Below are positions 1 to 8,374 of a stretch of 64,000 nt of DNA, in pieces. The translations under genes and the position numbers were made by a program. The stretch spans positions 1-64,000 of the forward strand of contig JBAVEN010000049.1 in assembly GCA_049587755.1 (NCBI GenBank). The letters are read 5' to 3'. Under the pieces are notes generated by a model. That model saw only the letters and a list, made by a program, of their open reading frames with translations, searched no databases and had not been told where the DNA came from. The first letter of the stretch is position 1. Every line of letters begins with the position of its first letter. Source of the stretch: Bog-375 sp049587755 (lineage in GTDB: Bacteria; Acidobacteriota; Terriglobia; Bryobacterales; Bryobacteraceae).

Positions 1-1
1 G

Positions 2-151
2 GAGCAGGAGATCGTCGCCATGTGGCGCTTCACCCGCAACAACGGCATCACCGAGGGCTTCCACAACAAGATGGAACTCATCAACCGTCAAGCGTATGGC
101 TTCCGCAACTTCGAAAACTATAGACTCAGGGTGAAGGTGTTATGTTCTTAG
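2..151 (+). CDS. ISL3-type transposase, C-terminal fragment (cut by window edge)
   Basis: The last 49 codons of a DDE transposase are visible. The motif FTRNNGITEGFHNKMELINR followed by QAYGFRNFENYRLRVKVLC is characteristic of the ISL3/IS204/IS1001/IS1165 family C-terminus, where the Glu of TEGFHNK is the last catalytic acid. The gene enters from the left edge, so its length and integrity cannot be judged. It ends at TAG just before a short GC-rich tandem repeat and a tRNA gene, a common neighbourhood for insertion elements. The terminal inverted repeat was not identified. Confidence 0.85.
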   Translation, partial: EQEIVAMWRFTRNNGITEGFHNKMELINRQAYGFRNFENYRLRVKVLCS

Positions 152-154
152 AAA

Positions 155-240
155 GGTTTGGGATTGGGGTCTGCCCCCGTTTTTGGCGTAGAGCCGATGG
201 TTTGGGGTCCGGGGTCTGCCCCCGTTGTTGGCGTCGAGCC
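155..240. repeat. Two-copy imperfect tandem repeat of about 41 bp
   Basis: Two adjacent units at 155-195 and 199-240 share GGTTTGGG, then GGGGTCTGCCCCCGTT, then TTGGCGT and GAGCC, with a few substitutions. The unit starts four bases after the transposase stop and ends about 50 bp before the tRNA 3' end. It may be part of the element's right end or an unrelated intergenic duplication. No coding frame is evident. Confidence 0.7.
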
Positions 241-290
241 CCGCGCGTGGTCTCCGGTGGTCACCCATTCCCCGTAAGTGTTTGATTTAT

Positions 291-365
291 TGGTAGCGCT
301 AACGGGAATCGAACCCGTATTTAAGCCTTGAGAGGGCTCCGTCCTAACCGTTAGACGATAGCGCC
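291..365 (-). tRNA. tRNA-Glu (anticodon CUC)
   Basis: Read on the minus strand, the sequence folds as a cloverleaf. The acceptor GGCGCTA pairs with TAGCGCT (first pair G-U), the D stem is GTCT/GGAC with loop AACGGTTA, and the anticodon stem GAGCC/GGCTT encloses loop CTCTCAA. The T stem ACGGG/CCCGT carries the loop TTCGATT. The anticodon CTC decodes GAG. CCA is encoded at 291-293. The transposase end lies 140 bp away, so the tRNA 3' end could be an integration site, but no attachment repeat was seen. Confidence 0.95.
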
Positions 366-491
366 ACGGGAACAGAACTTCATCTTATCAGAATCGGGTC
401 CGAGCGTGAACGTTCGTCTTCTCTCGTGCAGGATGCGCCTGGAGCGAAAGCTTGTTTGTCACCCAAGATCAGCCTAGAGGAACAATCTCGC

Positions 492-881
492 ATGCTGGGA
501 ATTGATCCTCATCTCGGGACTGAAGGGATGAAACAGCGGGCGTGGAAGGCGGCGGTGGCGGCCGTCGGCAAGGTGCGTGCGGAGGCGAGCGACCGCGAGA
601 TGGAGACGGCAGTGGCGCAAGCGGTGCAGCCGATCAGCCGCGAGTATGAGCATCAGCAGGGCTGCCAGCGAATTGTGGGGCGCATATACATGTTCGACGC
701 GACGCGCGAAGAAGAGGAAGCGGCCCGGGAGGCGCTAGCGGCGCGCCCATCGGTACTTAAGCGCAGCAGTTGGAGAAGGCCGCGGAAGCCGTGGTCACAC
801 CTTCCTGTCCCTAGTTTCCGTGCCTCAGCCGAGGGGTTCAGTCCAACTCTGTCCCCAGACCCCTGGGATTTATCGCTTTGA
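492..881 (+). pseudogene. Hypothetical protein ORF with probable frameshift near 750
   Basis: From ATG 492, preceded by AGAGGA, the frame encodes about 85 residues with coding-like composition, including GCQRIVGRIYMFDATREEEE. After about 745-760 the frame turns Arg/Trp/Pro-rich. Meanwhile another frame at 764-814 gives QQLEKAAEAVVTP and a stop, which looks like the natural continuation. This suggests a small indel in a roughly 105-residue helical protein. The family is not recognised. A longer reading from GTG 426 is possible but has no better ribosome site. Confidence 0.4.
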
Positions 882-932
882 TGCCAATCCCAGTTGACGA
901 TTTGGTTGCTGGGGCCCAGTTCCACACCGAAC

Positions 933-1101
933 CCCAGCCTGGTCTTGGTCCCGGAGTCGGCGCTCTGGTTGCCTCCCGGCAGAGCCTTATCCTCCGCTCC
1001 GTCCGTTTGAAGTGTATGCGGAGGGGCGGATTTACGCAATGGTCGTCGGAAAAAAGAGCTTGACGAGTGCAGCGCTTTCAGACATAGCGAATAACGCCCG
1101 C
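933..1101 (+). repeat. Dispersed repeat family A, copy 1 (169 bp)
   Basis: This stretch is nearly the reverse complement of 21152-21321, with roughly 85-90% identity by eye over the full length and few gaps. In both copies one frame reads FEVY, then EGRIYA, then GKKSLTSAA and SD, and then NAR. The repeat may therefore carry the 3' end of a coding sequence rather than being purely structural. Copy 1 lies about 100 bp upstream of the Solibacter-domain gene at 1207. Confidence 0.8.
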
Positions 1102-1206
1102 ATGAAAAGAGGCGCCGTAAATGTTGGCGGCGTATCGAAAGGTTCACAATTGAAACCGGACCTTTTCTCGGCGCGTCCGACAAATCGGAGTTGTGGGAGT
1201 CCAAAT

Positions 1207-2100
1207 ATGAATCGTACCCGCGTGAATTGGCGCTTTCTACTTTACCTGGCGCTGGCCGTGGCTGCTGGCGCGCAAACCACCAACCAGTTCAATATGGCTG
1301 ATTCTGAGTACGCGACCCTTGGCGCTGCTCCAAACCGGTGGTACTACGGCAGCACGGATGCGTTGGCGTCGTCGTTCCAGGCGGCCGCCGCCACGACGCC
1401 GGTCATCGCGCCCGCCGGGGTGGTGAACGCCGCGTCATTCCTGGGAGATATTGCGCCGGGCAGCCGGGCTACGCTGTTCGGTAGCAATCTCGCCGATAGC
1501 ATCTATCAGGGCTCGCAGGTGGTCGACAGCAACGGCCACTTCCTGACAGAAGTGGCAGGCGTGAGCGTGAGCGTGAATGGCGTCAATGCGCCGCTCACTT
1601 ACGTCAGCCCGACGCAAATCGATTTCCAGGTGCCTTGGGAAACGGCACTCGGCACGGTGAATGTGCAGGTCACGAACGCGGGCGTGCAAAGCGCCGTCGA
1701 GCAGGTTACCATGGCATCCAGTGCCGCGCCTGCCATGTTTCTCAGCAATTACTCGACGGGCATGGCGTGGGTTACCGGAACCGCGGCGGAAGGCTGCCCC
1801 ATCTCACAGTGCGCAATCCAGGCTGGCAACACGTATCAACTCTGGGCCAACGGGTTGGGGCCAAAGAACGAGGCCGAACAGGATGGCGTAGGCGATGGCG
1901 CAACCACTATAGACGGTCTCTCGGTGGTCGGCGGCACGGCGAGCTGTCAGTTGACGATCGGCGGCATCGACGCCACGGTGACTTACTGCGGCGCGGCGCC
2001 GGGCGAGATCATCGACCAGTTGGACTTTACATACCCAGCCGGTATTCCGTCGGGCGCGGCCGTGCTTGCCACGCTTACCATCAGCGGCGCCACCGGTTAA
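1207..2100 (+). CDS. Exported protein with Solibacter-type (TIGR03437-like) domain
   Basis: This 297-residue protein starts with a signal peptide (MNRTRVNWRFLLYLALAVAAGAQ cleavage region). A short low-complexity linker follows. From about residue 65 to the end it carries the beta-rich module typical of Bryobacterales: APAGVVNAASF, then IAPGSRATLFGSNLA, then VNAPLTYVSPTQIDFQVPW, then LWANGLGP. In other proteins this module is usually a C-terminal attachment on exported enzymes, and its function is unknown. The TAA at 2098-2100 is followed in the same frame by a GH3 glycosidase sequence, so the two may be halves of one interrupted gene. Start chosen at ATG 1207, where the signal peptide begins. 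Confidence 0.75.
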   Translation: MNRTRVNWRFLLYLALAVAAGAQTTNQFNMADSEYATLGAAPNRWYYGSTDALASSFQAAAATTPVIAPAGVVNAASFLGDIAPGSRATLFGSNLADSIYQGSQVVDSNGHFLTEVAGVSVSVNGVNAPLTYVSPTQIDFQVPWETALGTVNVQVTNAGVQSAVEQVTMASSAAPAMFLSNYSTGMAWVTGTAAEGCPISQCAIQAGNTYQLWANGLGPKNEAEQDGVGDGATTIDGLSVVGGTASCQLTIGGIDATVTYCGAAPGEIIDQLDFTYPAGIPSGAAVLATLTISGATG

Positions 2101-2850
2101 TTCTGGCTGCCGGCACCGGCGACGGCGGACCAGATTGCGACGCAACAAGCGCAGTATATGTTCAGCCAGATGACGCAACCGCAGAAACTGCAACTGCTGG
2201 CCGGCGCTCTAGGCCCGGCCACCGACTACGTGGCCGCGTCGAATGGCGCCGGCGGCTGGCTGCCGGGCATCCCGGAGTTTGGCATTCCGGATCTGTACTT
2301 TGGCGGTGACAGCCTGGGCGTGACCGCGAAGCCGGCGACGGCGCTGCCGTCCTCCATCGCCGCCGCCGCTACCTGGGACCTGGGCCTCGCGTCCCAATGG
2401 GGATCGGTGATCGGCGCGGAGGCCAGCGCTTACGGGATGAACGCGAGCACGGGCGGCGACAGTAATCTGATCGGGCGCGAGCCGCGCGACGGCCGCGTGT
2501 TCGAGACCAAGGGTGAAGATCCGATCCTGGCGGGCAAGTTCGCCGCGGCTGAGGTGAAGGCCGTTCAGGCGCGGCATGTAATCGGATGCGTGAAGCACTT
2601 TGCGTTCAACGACCAGGAGACGGGCCGCACAGAGAGTAACGTCATCATCGACGACCGAGGCGGGCGCGAGAGCGACCTGCTGGCTTTTGAGATCAGCGTT
2701 AAAGACGCCGACGTGCAGTCGGTGATGTGCTCTTACAATCTGCTGAACGGCGCTTGGGCCTGCGAGAATCCATACTCACTCACCCAGGTGCTGAAGACCG
2801 ATTGGGGATTCACCGGATTTGTCATGCTACTCTCCCGCGTGAGAGTCTGA
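2101..2850 (+). pseudogene. GH3 beta-glucosidase-like N-terminal domain, truncated
   Basis: In the frame of the preceding gene, the sequence resumes after TAA with a typical GH3 N-terminal segment. It contains MFSQMTQPQKLQLLAG, LIGREPRDGRVFETKGEDP, VIGCVKHFAFNDQETGR, MCSYNLLNGAWACENPYSLT and LKTDWGFTGFVM. GH3 enzymes normally continue with SDW and its catalytic Asp. Here homology stops abruptly at about 2824 and a stop follows at 2848, so the nucleophile and the whole C-terminal domain are missing. There is no signal peptide of its own. The fragment is almost certainly non-functional. It is either the rear half of a fused Solibacter-domain/GH3 gene or an independent gene that lost its front. 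Confidence 0.8.
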
Positions 2851-3594
2851 TCCGATATCCGGCTGCCGCGAACGGAGTTACGCGAGTCCGTATCGGCTCG
2901 CCCACATGACTCGTTATGCGTGATGTCGGATAGAGGAGTTCTCTACATACCGTCCCAGCCTCACTGAACGGCAGCCTGAACGCTTTCGCGTCAACGAAGG
3001 TCACCGTATGCTGAAGGTATGCTTAGGTCGCGATTGCACGCTCCCCGACAGGCGGTTGACCTTGACTAAGCCGGTCCCAGCACGACGGACCGAACACGGC
3101 GAGCGGACCTGCCCGCTCCGACCAGATCGGATCGGTCAAAATGTGGGAGCCGCTTTGAGCTACTTTGGATTAAGAATCAGGGAGTTTTCACTATTCATAC
3201 ACGATTTATGCGGTGCATGAGTCCACAAGCGCGGTTTTGACGACCCTGGCCAGAATCTCCTTCATATAATTCGAGGCCGCCTCGGCAAAGGTACCCGGCG
3301 CCAAATTCTGGACAATCAGAGAGGCGGATGGCAGCGCAACAGCCCTATTCCTCCCATCGGATTATTGATGGCCACCAACCAGGCGCATTTTTGCCTGTTT
3401 CTTCTGGTTCGTTGGTGTCCAGTTTCAGGTAATCCCGTTCGTCCACCTGGCTAGTGGCTGCGCTAATCTTCCACGGGCGGCTTTTCGACGTGGTCGAGCA
3501 CGGAGAAGTCGACCGTGCCTTTCTTCTGCTCCATCGTGAGCCTCAGTTGTCACTGTGGGGCCACGAAGATGGATGTAATCTGAAAAGGGAGGCT
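2851..3594. other. Eroded intergenic region with gene scraps
   Basis: No intact gene is apparent. Base composition falls below that of the neighbours around 2850-3220. On the minus strand 3206-3361 is open for 51 codons with coding-like composition (LIVQNLAPGTFAEAASNY, then MKEILARVVKTALVDS), apparently the last part of an unidentified protein. Another short minus-strand piece at about 3455-3525 reads MEQKKGTVDFSVLDHVEKPP. The GH3 gene breaks at the left edge of this stretch, so it is probably a site of deletion or insertion. Confidence 0.4.
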
Positions 3595-4674
3595 ATTCAC
3601 ACGAAGACGCAATTGTCTGCCGCGCTTCTGGCGATGGTCTATGCCACGTGTTTGTCTGCGCAACCCGAAGATACCGCAGACCAGACTAAGGCGAAGTGCG
3701 CGAAATACCTGCAAACACCACTTCCGGCCGAAGCGTCTTCGATCGCCTCTCCCAAGACATGGCCTGATTGCAATTCCTACAGGCTTTACTCCGGCATCGG
3801 CGTCACGGTGGATTACTCCGCCGCTCGCAATTGCGCCTGGGCCGAGCGGCTGGCGATTCAGACCGGCATCGAGTCAGAGTACACTGTCGCCAGCGTCTTC
3901 GGCGGCTCGGCGATGCTGAGCGTTCTGTATGCCAATGGCGAAGGCGTGAAGAAAAACCTACCGCTTGCCATCCGCTTCGCCTGCGAACAGGGCTGGGCAG
4001 AGGCTGAGTTCGAGGGCCGCATCCGCCATTTGGAATCTTTGCGAGATAAACCCGCTGCTCCCGGCAGCAAGTTCCAATTCTGCGACGACATCACCAGCGG
4101 CTTTATGATGGGCTTCTGCTCAGCTTATGTCAAGGAACTTACAGACCAGAAACGTGCTGGCGACGTGCACGCTCTCTCATCGACCTGGCCCCAGCCCCAA
4201 CAGACTGCATTTACTGCTTTGGTACAAACAGAGCAAGCCTACTCCAAGGCTCATGGAAACTGGGAAATAAACACTGCGGGCACGGCACGAGTGGCGGAGG
4301 AGATCGGCGCAGAGCAGAAGTTGCGCGACGAATTCCTCGCGGCGCTGAGATCCTTCGAGAAAGGCAATCTGCCCCACGGTTCCGCGAACGATTTCGCCAA
4401 GGCGGATGCAAGATTGAACGACTTGTATCGGAAGGTACTTGCCAGCGCGGAAGCGCACAAGTCGGATCTCGGCGCTGTACAACCCCAGGGCGTTCGGACC
4501 GCCGAGCGCGCCTGGCCCAAATATCGCGATGCCTGGGTCGTGTTTGCCAAGCTGCGCTATCCCTCCGTCAGCCCCGGATACTGGCTCACCCTATTGACGA
4601 CAGACCGGATTGCGATCCTCAAAGACACTTCTTGCGAGATAACGCATGACGATCCGCCCTGCGGCGACCGGTAG
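3595..4674 (+). CDS. Exported Sel1-like / DUF1311 (LprI-type) protein
   Basis: About 360 residues with a signal peptide (LSAALLAMVYATCLSAQ). The first half has Sel1/TPR-like helices with Cys pairs (YSAARNCAWAERLAI, LSVLYANGEGVKKN, LAIRFACEQGWAEAEFE). The C-terminal 100 residues match the DUF1311/LprI pattern: a long helix, then TAERAWPKYRDAWVVFAKLR and YWLTLLTTDRIAIL. Family members act in the periplasm or envelope, and some inhibit lysozyme. The start is uncertain: a GGGAGG lies just before an in-frame ATT at 3595, TTG 3613 is alternative, and GTG 3454 would add a non-conserved extension. No operon partner is visible. Confidence 0.7.
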   Translation: MHTKTQLSAALLAMVYATCLSAQPEDTADQTKAKCAKYLQTPLPAEASSIASPKTWPDCNSYRLYSGIGVTVDYSAARNCAWAERLAIQTGIESEYTVASVFGGSAMLSVLYANGEGVKKNLPLAIRFACEQGWAEAEFEGRIRHLESLRDKPAAPGSKFQFCDDITSGFMMGFCSAYVKELTDQKRAGDVHALSSTWPQPQQTAFTALVQTEQAYSKAHGNWEINTAGTARVAEEIGAEQKLRDEFLAALRSFEKGNLPHGSANDFAKADARLNDLYRKVLASAEAHKSDLGAVQPQGVRTAERAWPKYRDAWVVFAKLRYPSVSPGYWLTLLTTDRIAILKDTSCEITHDDPPCGDR

Positions 4675-5028
4675 CACTACTAAGCTGTCAAGTACTTTGT
4701 GATACCTCTATCTCGGACAGGCTCTAAGGTCCTCACGATTTTTCTCGACTTGAAGAAGCCCGAGTAGGACCGAATGCTCGCAGGATAGCTTCCGAGAAGG
4801 CGCGATAACGCCCGCTCAGGGTCGTCCTGTCGGGCATAGCTACACGATATCCGAGTTCACCTTGAAGTGACGCTTCCGGAACAGTTTGATTTGTTTGGAC
4901 CGATTCGGCACGATCTGGACGTCGGCTACGCTGTCACGGGCATGCTGTTCACGATTCACACGGCCCAACTGACCCGATCCTGCCGGTTTCGTGCAACACC
5001 ACTACGTCTTCCACATCCGCAGCTCGGT
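4675..5028. other. Intergenic region containing dispersed repeat B
   Basis: No gene is seen in these 354 bp between two convergent genes. The only recognisable content is the family B repeat at 4776-4832. No strong terminator hairpin with a T-tract was noticed. Confidence 0.5.
4776..4832 (-). repeat. Dispersed repeat family B, copy (57 bp)
   Basis: The reverse complement of this segment matches 8217-8272 with only a handful of differences. It shares CGACAGGACGACCCTGAGCG, then GGCGTTATCGCGCC, then TCGGAAGCTA. Shorter relatives occur at 12801-12820 and 29746-29768. It lies in non-coding DNA downstream of the Sel1/DUF1311 gene. Confidence 0.75.
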
Positions 5029-6135
5029 CTAATGGTGTTGACCCGAGGCCGCTGGCGCCGCCGCGGGAGAGTCTCCAAGCACACGAAATGGCACGTTACG
5101 GGTGATCACGCTTTTGCCCTGGCGGATGGTGACGATGGCGTCATAGTTGCCCGCAGCGAGCTTGCTGCCCTTGATGTTGGTCAGGTAGGGAAACTCGCGC
5201 GCCTGGGCGCCATAGATCGCGATCGCCTTGCCTGGGGCCTCGCTAGCCTTGCCCTCCCGCGACGGATCGAGGATATGGCTCTTAAACTGCAGCGGCATGC
5301 GGACCACCACCTGCCCTTCCTGAGCAATCTCCAGGCTCATTTGTGGCGGAGCGCCGTGGATATCCGGGTAAAGCACCAGGTAGAGTTCGAGATTAATCTC
5401 TTGCCTGGCCTGGAAGACAGGATTGAGGACAGGCGCCAAGGCCGTGCCCTCGTAGCTAAACCCCTGATCAGCCTCGAACTTATCGGAGGAAGGGTCAAAC
5501 TGACGCACGAACAGCGCATCGCTCGCCATCAGACCCGGCGCGCCCAGGCCACCCTGCAGTAGAGCCTGGATGGAGCCGGAGGTTCCCGTCAGCAAGTCCT
5601 CGACTTTGGCGTCGATCGTGAAGTGGTCATGGCCGGGCACCGTTATGCGCCGCAGGAATAGCAGGCTCCCCTGACGCCGCAGGTCCAGACCACGAGCCGG
5701 GCCGTGAATATCGAGCTCCTTCCGGCCTCTCCAGACTCGAACGCCTTTCGAATTCCGCACCAGCACGACGATTCTGGCGCGGGCCCGATAGGTTCCGGCG
5801 TTGCTGTCCACCTGGAATTTCAGCGCACTCAGCGGAGATTCAGCTATCATCAGGCCTCGCATAGGACTGCTGGCATCGTTGGCCTCGAAAGCGCGCTCGT
5901 TGGAGATCGTGCCCAAGTCGAGGTCCACGCTAGTAGCGCCGGTCGCGCTTATGCCGTTGGTACCGGCCGCGCCGGTGGATGAAGTACGAATGAAGCGTGC
6001 GTACACGGGAATTTCGTTTTGCGCACCTGCGGCAGCGGGCTGAGGGGCGGCCTCCACTATTGCACCAGCACCGTTGAGCAGGAGCGCGATTCCCATGAAA
6101 CTACAATGGACCCGTGTTTTGGTAACGCTGCTCAC
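5029..6135 (-). CDS. Exported protein resembling the C-terminal half of acidobacterial VWA-related proteins
   Basis: This 368-residue protein begins at a GTG preceded by AAAGAGA and has a signal peptide (MGIALLLNGAGAIVEAAPQP). The body resembles the beta-rich region after the VWFA domain in the Acidobacteria VWFA-related family. It has a section rich in ARARIVVLVRNSKGVRVWRG, a RRITVPGHDHFTIDAKVEDL section, and a LYLVLYPDIHGAPPQMSLEI section near the end. No VWA/MIDAS segment (DxSxS) is present, so this is a stand-alone version of that half. Function unknown, probably periplasmic or surface-located. It is convergent with the gene at 3595. Confidence 0.65.
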   Translation of the reverse strand: MSSVTKTRVHCSFMGIALLLNGAGAIVEAAPQPAAAGAQNEIPVYARFIRTSSTGAAGTNGISATGATSVDLDLGTISNERAFEANDASSPMRGLMIAESPLSALKFQVDSNAGTYRARARIVVLVRNSKGVRVWRGRKELDIHGPARGLDLRRQGSLLFLRRITVPGHDHFTIDAKVEDLLTGTSGSIQALLQGGLGAPGLMASDALFVRQFDPSSDKFEADQGFSYEGTALAPVLNPVFQARQEINLELYLVLYPDIHGAPPQMSLEIAQEGQVVVRMPLQFKSHILDPSREGKASEAPGKAIAIYGAQAREFPYLTNIKGSKLAAGNYDAIVTIRQGKSVITRNVPFRVLGDSPAAAPAASGQHH

Positions 6136-6361
6136 GAGATCTCTTTCAATATACCTGGCTGCTCTCCTTCGCGGACGTGGACCGGGAGACCGCTAGCGAT
6201 AACCCGAAATAACACCGTCTCCTGGGCCGGTTGCAGCGCGTTTTCCGCGGGCAGTGGCCGACGATCAGGCAGTCAGAGCCGGAGTCGCAGAGTTTTCAAA
6301 TCTCTGCATCCATACTCCTGGTGTCGGTCGCCACAATGGAAACCCGCGATCACGAGCCGCG

Positions 6362-7672
6362 TCAGTAACGAACCGCCTCCGTCAGGGGGCGGACCTGCGC
6401 CAGGCTGCAAAGGTCCGCTCGCTCACGCGCGCGCTTCGGCTGTGGCGGCACGTCCCATGCCGAGAATGCGCCCACCAGTCGCTCCAGAACCCCGCGGCTG
6501 CGCGTGAAACGGCGGCGGCGGCTCCGCAGAAACTCGAACGTGAACGGCGAGAGGCGTTCCAATTCCCGGACGTAAGTGGGCGAGTAGAACTGCCGCGCTT
6601 CGCCCACGGCCCACGTGAGCAGCATGAAGAAGCTCGTGCGGACGAGTTCCGTGATAGCCGGGGGCGTGCCCGCAGCGATTCCGTCGAGATCCGCCAGCAC
6701 GCGGGCGCCGAAATGGAAGGCACGGTTGGCCGCCGCGTCGAGCGCCTCGCGCCCCGCCGCTTCGGAGAACACGGTTCGGATGCCGTCCCGAGCGTCGGCT
6801 GCGAGGTCCTGCAAGTCGTCGCCGAGTTGCAACGCGACGCCCCAGGCGAAAGCAAACTCGGCCGCGATTGGCGCGAGCGTGCCCGCGGCGAGCCAGGCGT
6901 CCGCAAGCACCGATGCCCCGCCCTTCTCGAAGATGATTTCAAGGACGTCGCCCGCGCCGGCCCCAGCCGCGCGATGCAGCTCGAGGCTCCTCTCCTGCGC
7001 GCGATGGATGGCGTACAGGCTCGCAAATACCTCGGGGTGTTCGGCGCGGCGGTACTGGCTTTCAATCAAGCTTACTAACGCCCAGGCCTGCTCCTCATGC
7101 CGCCCGCAAGGTTCAAGTCGCCCTCCGGCCAAGCGAGCCCCGAAACGCCGGCTGAACGCGTGCTTATCGGCTCTCGAAACTCCTGGGTGGTCGAGGTAGT
7201 TGTCGGTACAGGGGTAGAGCATGCTGTACCCGAAAATCGCGGGAGTCAGCCGCGCCGGCAGGCCCAGAATAATCTGGAGGCCGTTCGTCGTCCACACGTT
7301 GCGGCTGGCCTGGAAGACATCGCCAGCGCTCATGGACGGATCGAAAAGCCGGGCGGCGCGGGCGAAGTCCCTGCCCGTTTCGGTGAAGCCGCCGGCGAGC
7401 AACAGATCGAGATGGCGGTCCTCGAAGCCGAGCGCCTCGCGAGCGAAGAGGCGAAACGCGGCGGTGAGGCGCTCCTCCGCTGCGGCCTGCGGACGGCTCC
7501 TCGGCGCGGCGCGCAGCTCGGCTTCGACGGCTTCGAGGTAGCGGTCGAGGTGCGCTTCGCGGCGGGCCTGGTCGCGCGCGGGATAGGAGGGTAGAAAGGC
7601 GGGCGGCGCGGAATCGGCCTGGCGCCACCACTCGAGAAGGCGGGCCATGACGGAGTGCCGTTCGTGTGGCAT
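6362..7672 (-). CDS. Class 1 isoprenoid biosynthesis enzyme (trans-prenyltransferase fold)
   Basis: This 436-residue all-helical protein carries the two aspartate-rich motifs of class I isoprenoid enzymes. The first is DNYLD (about residues 157-161) in FGYSMLYPCTDNYLDHPGVS. The second is GDDLQD (about 284-289) in WGVALQLGDDLQDLAADARD. These Asp residues bind Mg-diphosphate in polyprenyl synthases, squalene/phytoene synthases and terpene cyclases. The DxxxD form of the first motif and the length point to an outlier subgroup rather than classical GGPP or farnesyl synthase. No other isoprenoid gene lies nearby, so the product cannot be predicted. The start could also be Met9, MARLLEWW. Confidence 0.75.
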   Translation of the reverse strand: MPHERHSVMARLLEWWRQADSAPPAFLPSYPARDQARREAHLDRYLEAVEAELRAAPRSRPQAAAEERLTAAFRLFAREALGFEDRHLDLLLAGGFTETGRDFARAARLFDPSMSAGDVFQASRNVWTTNGLQIILGLPARLTPAIFGYSMLYPCTDNYLDHPGVSRADKHAFSRRFGARLAGGRLEPCGRHEEQAWALVSLIESQYRRAEHPEVFASLYAIHRAQERSLELHRAAGAGAGDVLEIIFEKGGASVLADAWLAAGTLAPIAAEFAFAWGVALQLGDDLQDLAADARDGIRTVFSEAAGREALDAAANRAFHFGARVLADLDGIAAGTPPAITELVRTSFFMLLTWAVGEARQFYSPTYVRELERLSPFTFEFLRSRRRRFTRSRGVLERLVGAFSAWDVPPQPKRARERADLCSLAQVRPLTEAVRY

Positions 7673-7680
7673 GTCTCAAA

Positions 7681-8112
7681 CTATGCTACGCGGATGTCGT
7701 GCGCGATGTTCCGTGGCAATCCGGCGCCCCGATTAGCCCTTGCGCTATGCCACGGCGATTGGGCGGTCCCGCCACAATGTCTGCGAAGCAGATCGTGGCG
7801 TTTATCGGTGAACGTCGCTACGGCTTCAGGTTTCGCGGTGTCGAGCATCTTGTTGAGATCGCCGTAGAGTTGATCATCGGCGAAGTGGTCCGACCTGGCG
7901 TATTTTGCCAGCAACTCGGCATCGGGATCCCAAACTGCGACGATGACGACATCCGTCGCCCGGCTCTGCGCACTGCGCAAGAAACCGGAAACGTGGCCGT
8001 GGTTCAGCCCGGCGATGGCGATGCGCAGCGGTTGTGCCTCGGACGACTGCGCGCCGGCGAGTGTGGTAGTGATCACGGCGGCGACGAGTGCGAACGACGA
8101 TTGGCGAGTCAT
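7681..8112 (-). pseudogene. Truncated duplicate of a Gfo/Idh/MocA oxidoreductase
   Basis: Residues from MTRQSSFALVAAVITTTLAG through KPEAVATFTD are about 90% identical to the N-terminus of the intact oxidoreductase at 12929-14053. The shared part covers the signal peptide and the NAD-binding half-Rossmann segment (LRIAIAGLNHGHVSGFL). Homology ends at about 7805, and the last 40 codons are unrelated. The catalytic EKP motif and the C-terminal substrate domain are missing, so it cannot be an active dehydrogenase. The matching DNA continues upstream of the start codon, so this is a segmental copy. Confidence 0.85.
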
Positions 8113-8219
8113 AACGGTGTTTGCATCGGTGCTGGCAGACCGCATTCTGGACCCGGATGGGATGAAGTGGTGTCGAGCTGCTTTTGCGAGGCGCTCGCGT
8201 CAGAGTTTTCCAAATCCGA
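7805..8219. repeat. Segmental duplication, copy 1 (partner 13730-14163)
   Basis: Both segments run in the same orientation and match from TATCGGTGAACGTCGC through CAAATCCGACAGG. They span the first third of an oxidoreductase gene plus about 110 bp upstream of it, with roughly 90% identity by eye. The upstream block shared by both includes GCTGGCAGACCGCATTCTGG. The upstream end of the copy runs directly into repeat B at 8217-8272. Confidence 0.85.
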
Positions 8220-8272
8220 CAGGACGACCCTGAGCGGGCGTTATCGCGCCATATCGGAAGCTATTTTGAGCT
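8217..8272 (+). repeat. Dispersed repeat family B, copy
   Basis: This is the inverted partner of 4776-4832. It sits at the junction where the oxidoreductase segmental duplication stops, about 100 bp upstream of the methyltransferase gene, so it may mark or have promoted a recombination point. Confidence 0.75.
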
Positions 8273-8374
8273 CGCTTCAAAGCGCAGCCACTTCCGCGTG
8301 GGCGATTTTCTCTCAGAATCGTGCATCGAGCCCCGAAACTTGCGCCCGGTGAGGAGCCGTCGCAAGATGGAGGC

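Noticed and set aside
155..240. Possible CRISPR-like array
   Set aside because: Only two imperfect, directly adjacent copies with no spacers. No array of regular repeats with unique spacers was seen anywhere in the window.
291..365. tRNA-Glu as an attachment site of an integrated element
   Set aside because: No integrase gene and no second copy of the tRNA 3' end was found in the window. The only transposase is a DDE type that does not target tRNA genes specifically.
4867..5562. Open frame of 231 codons on the plus strand
   Set aside because: It overlaps the exported minus-strand protein at 5029-6135, which has a signal peptide and family resemblance. The plus frame has neither.
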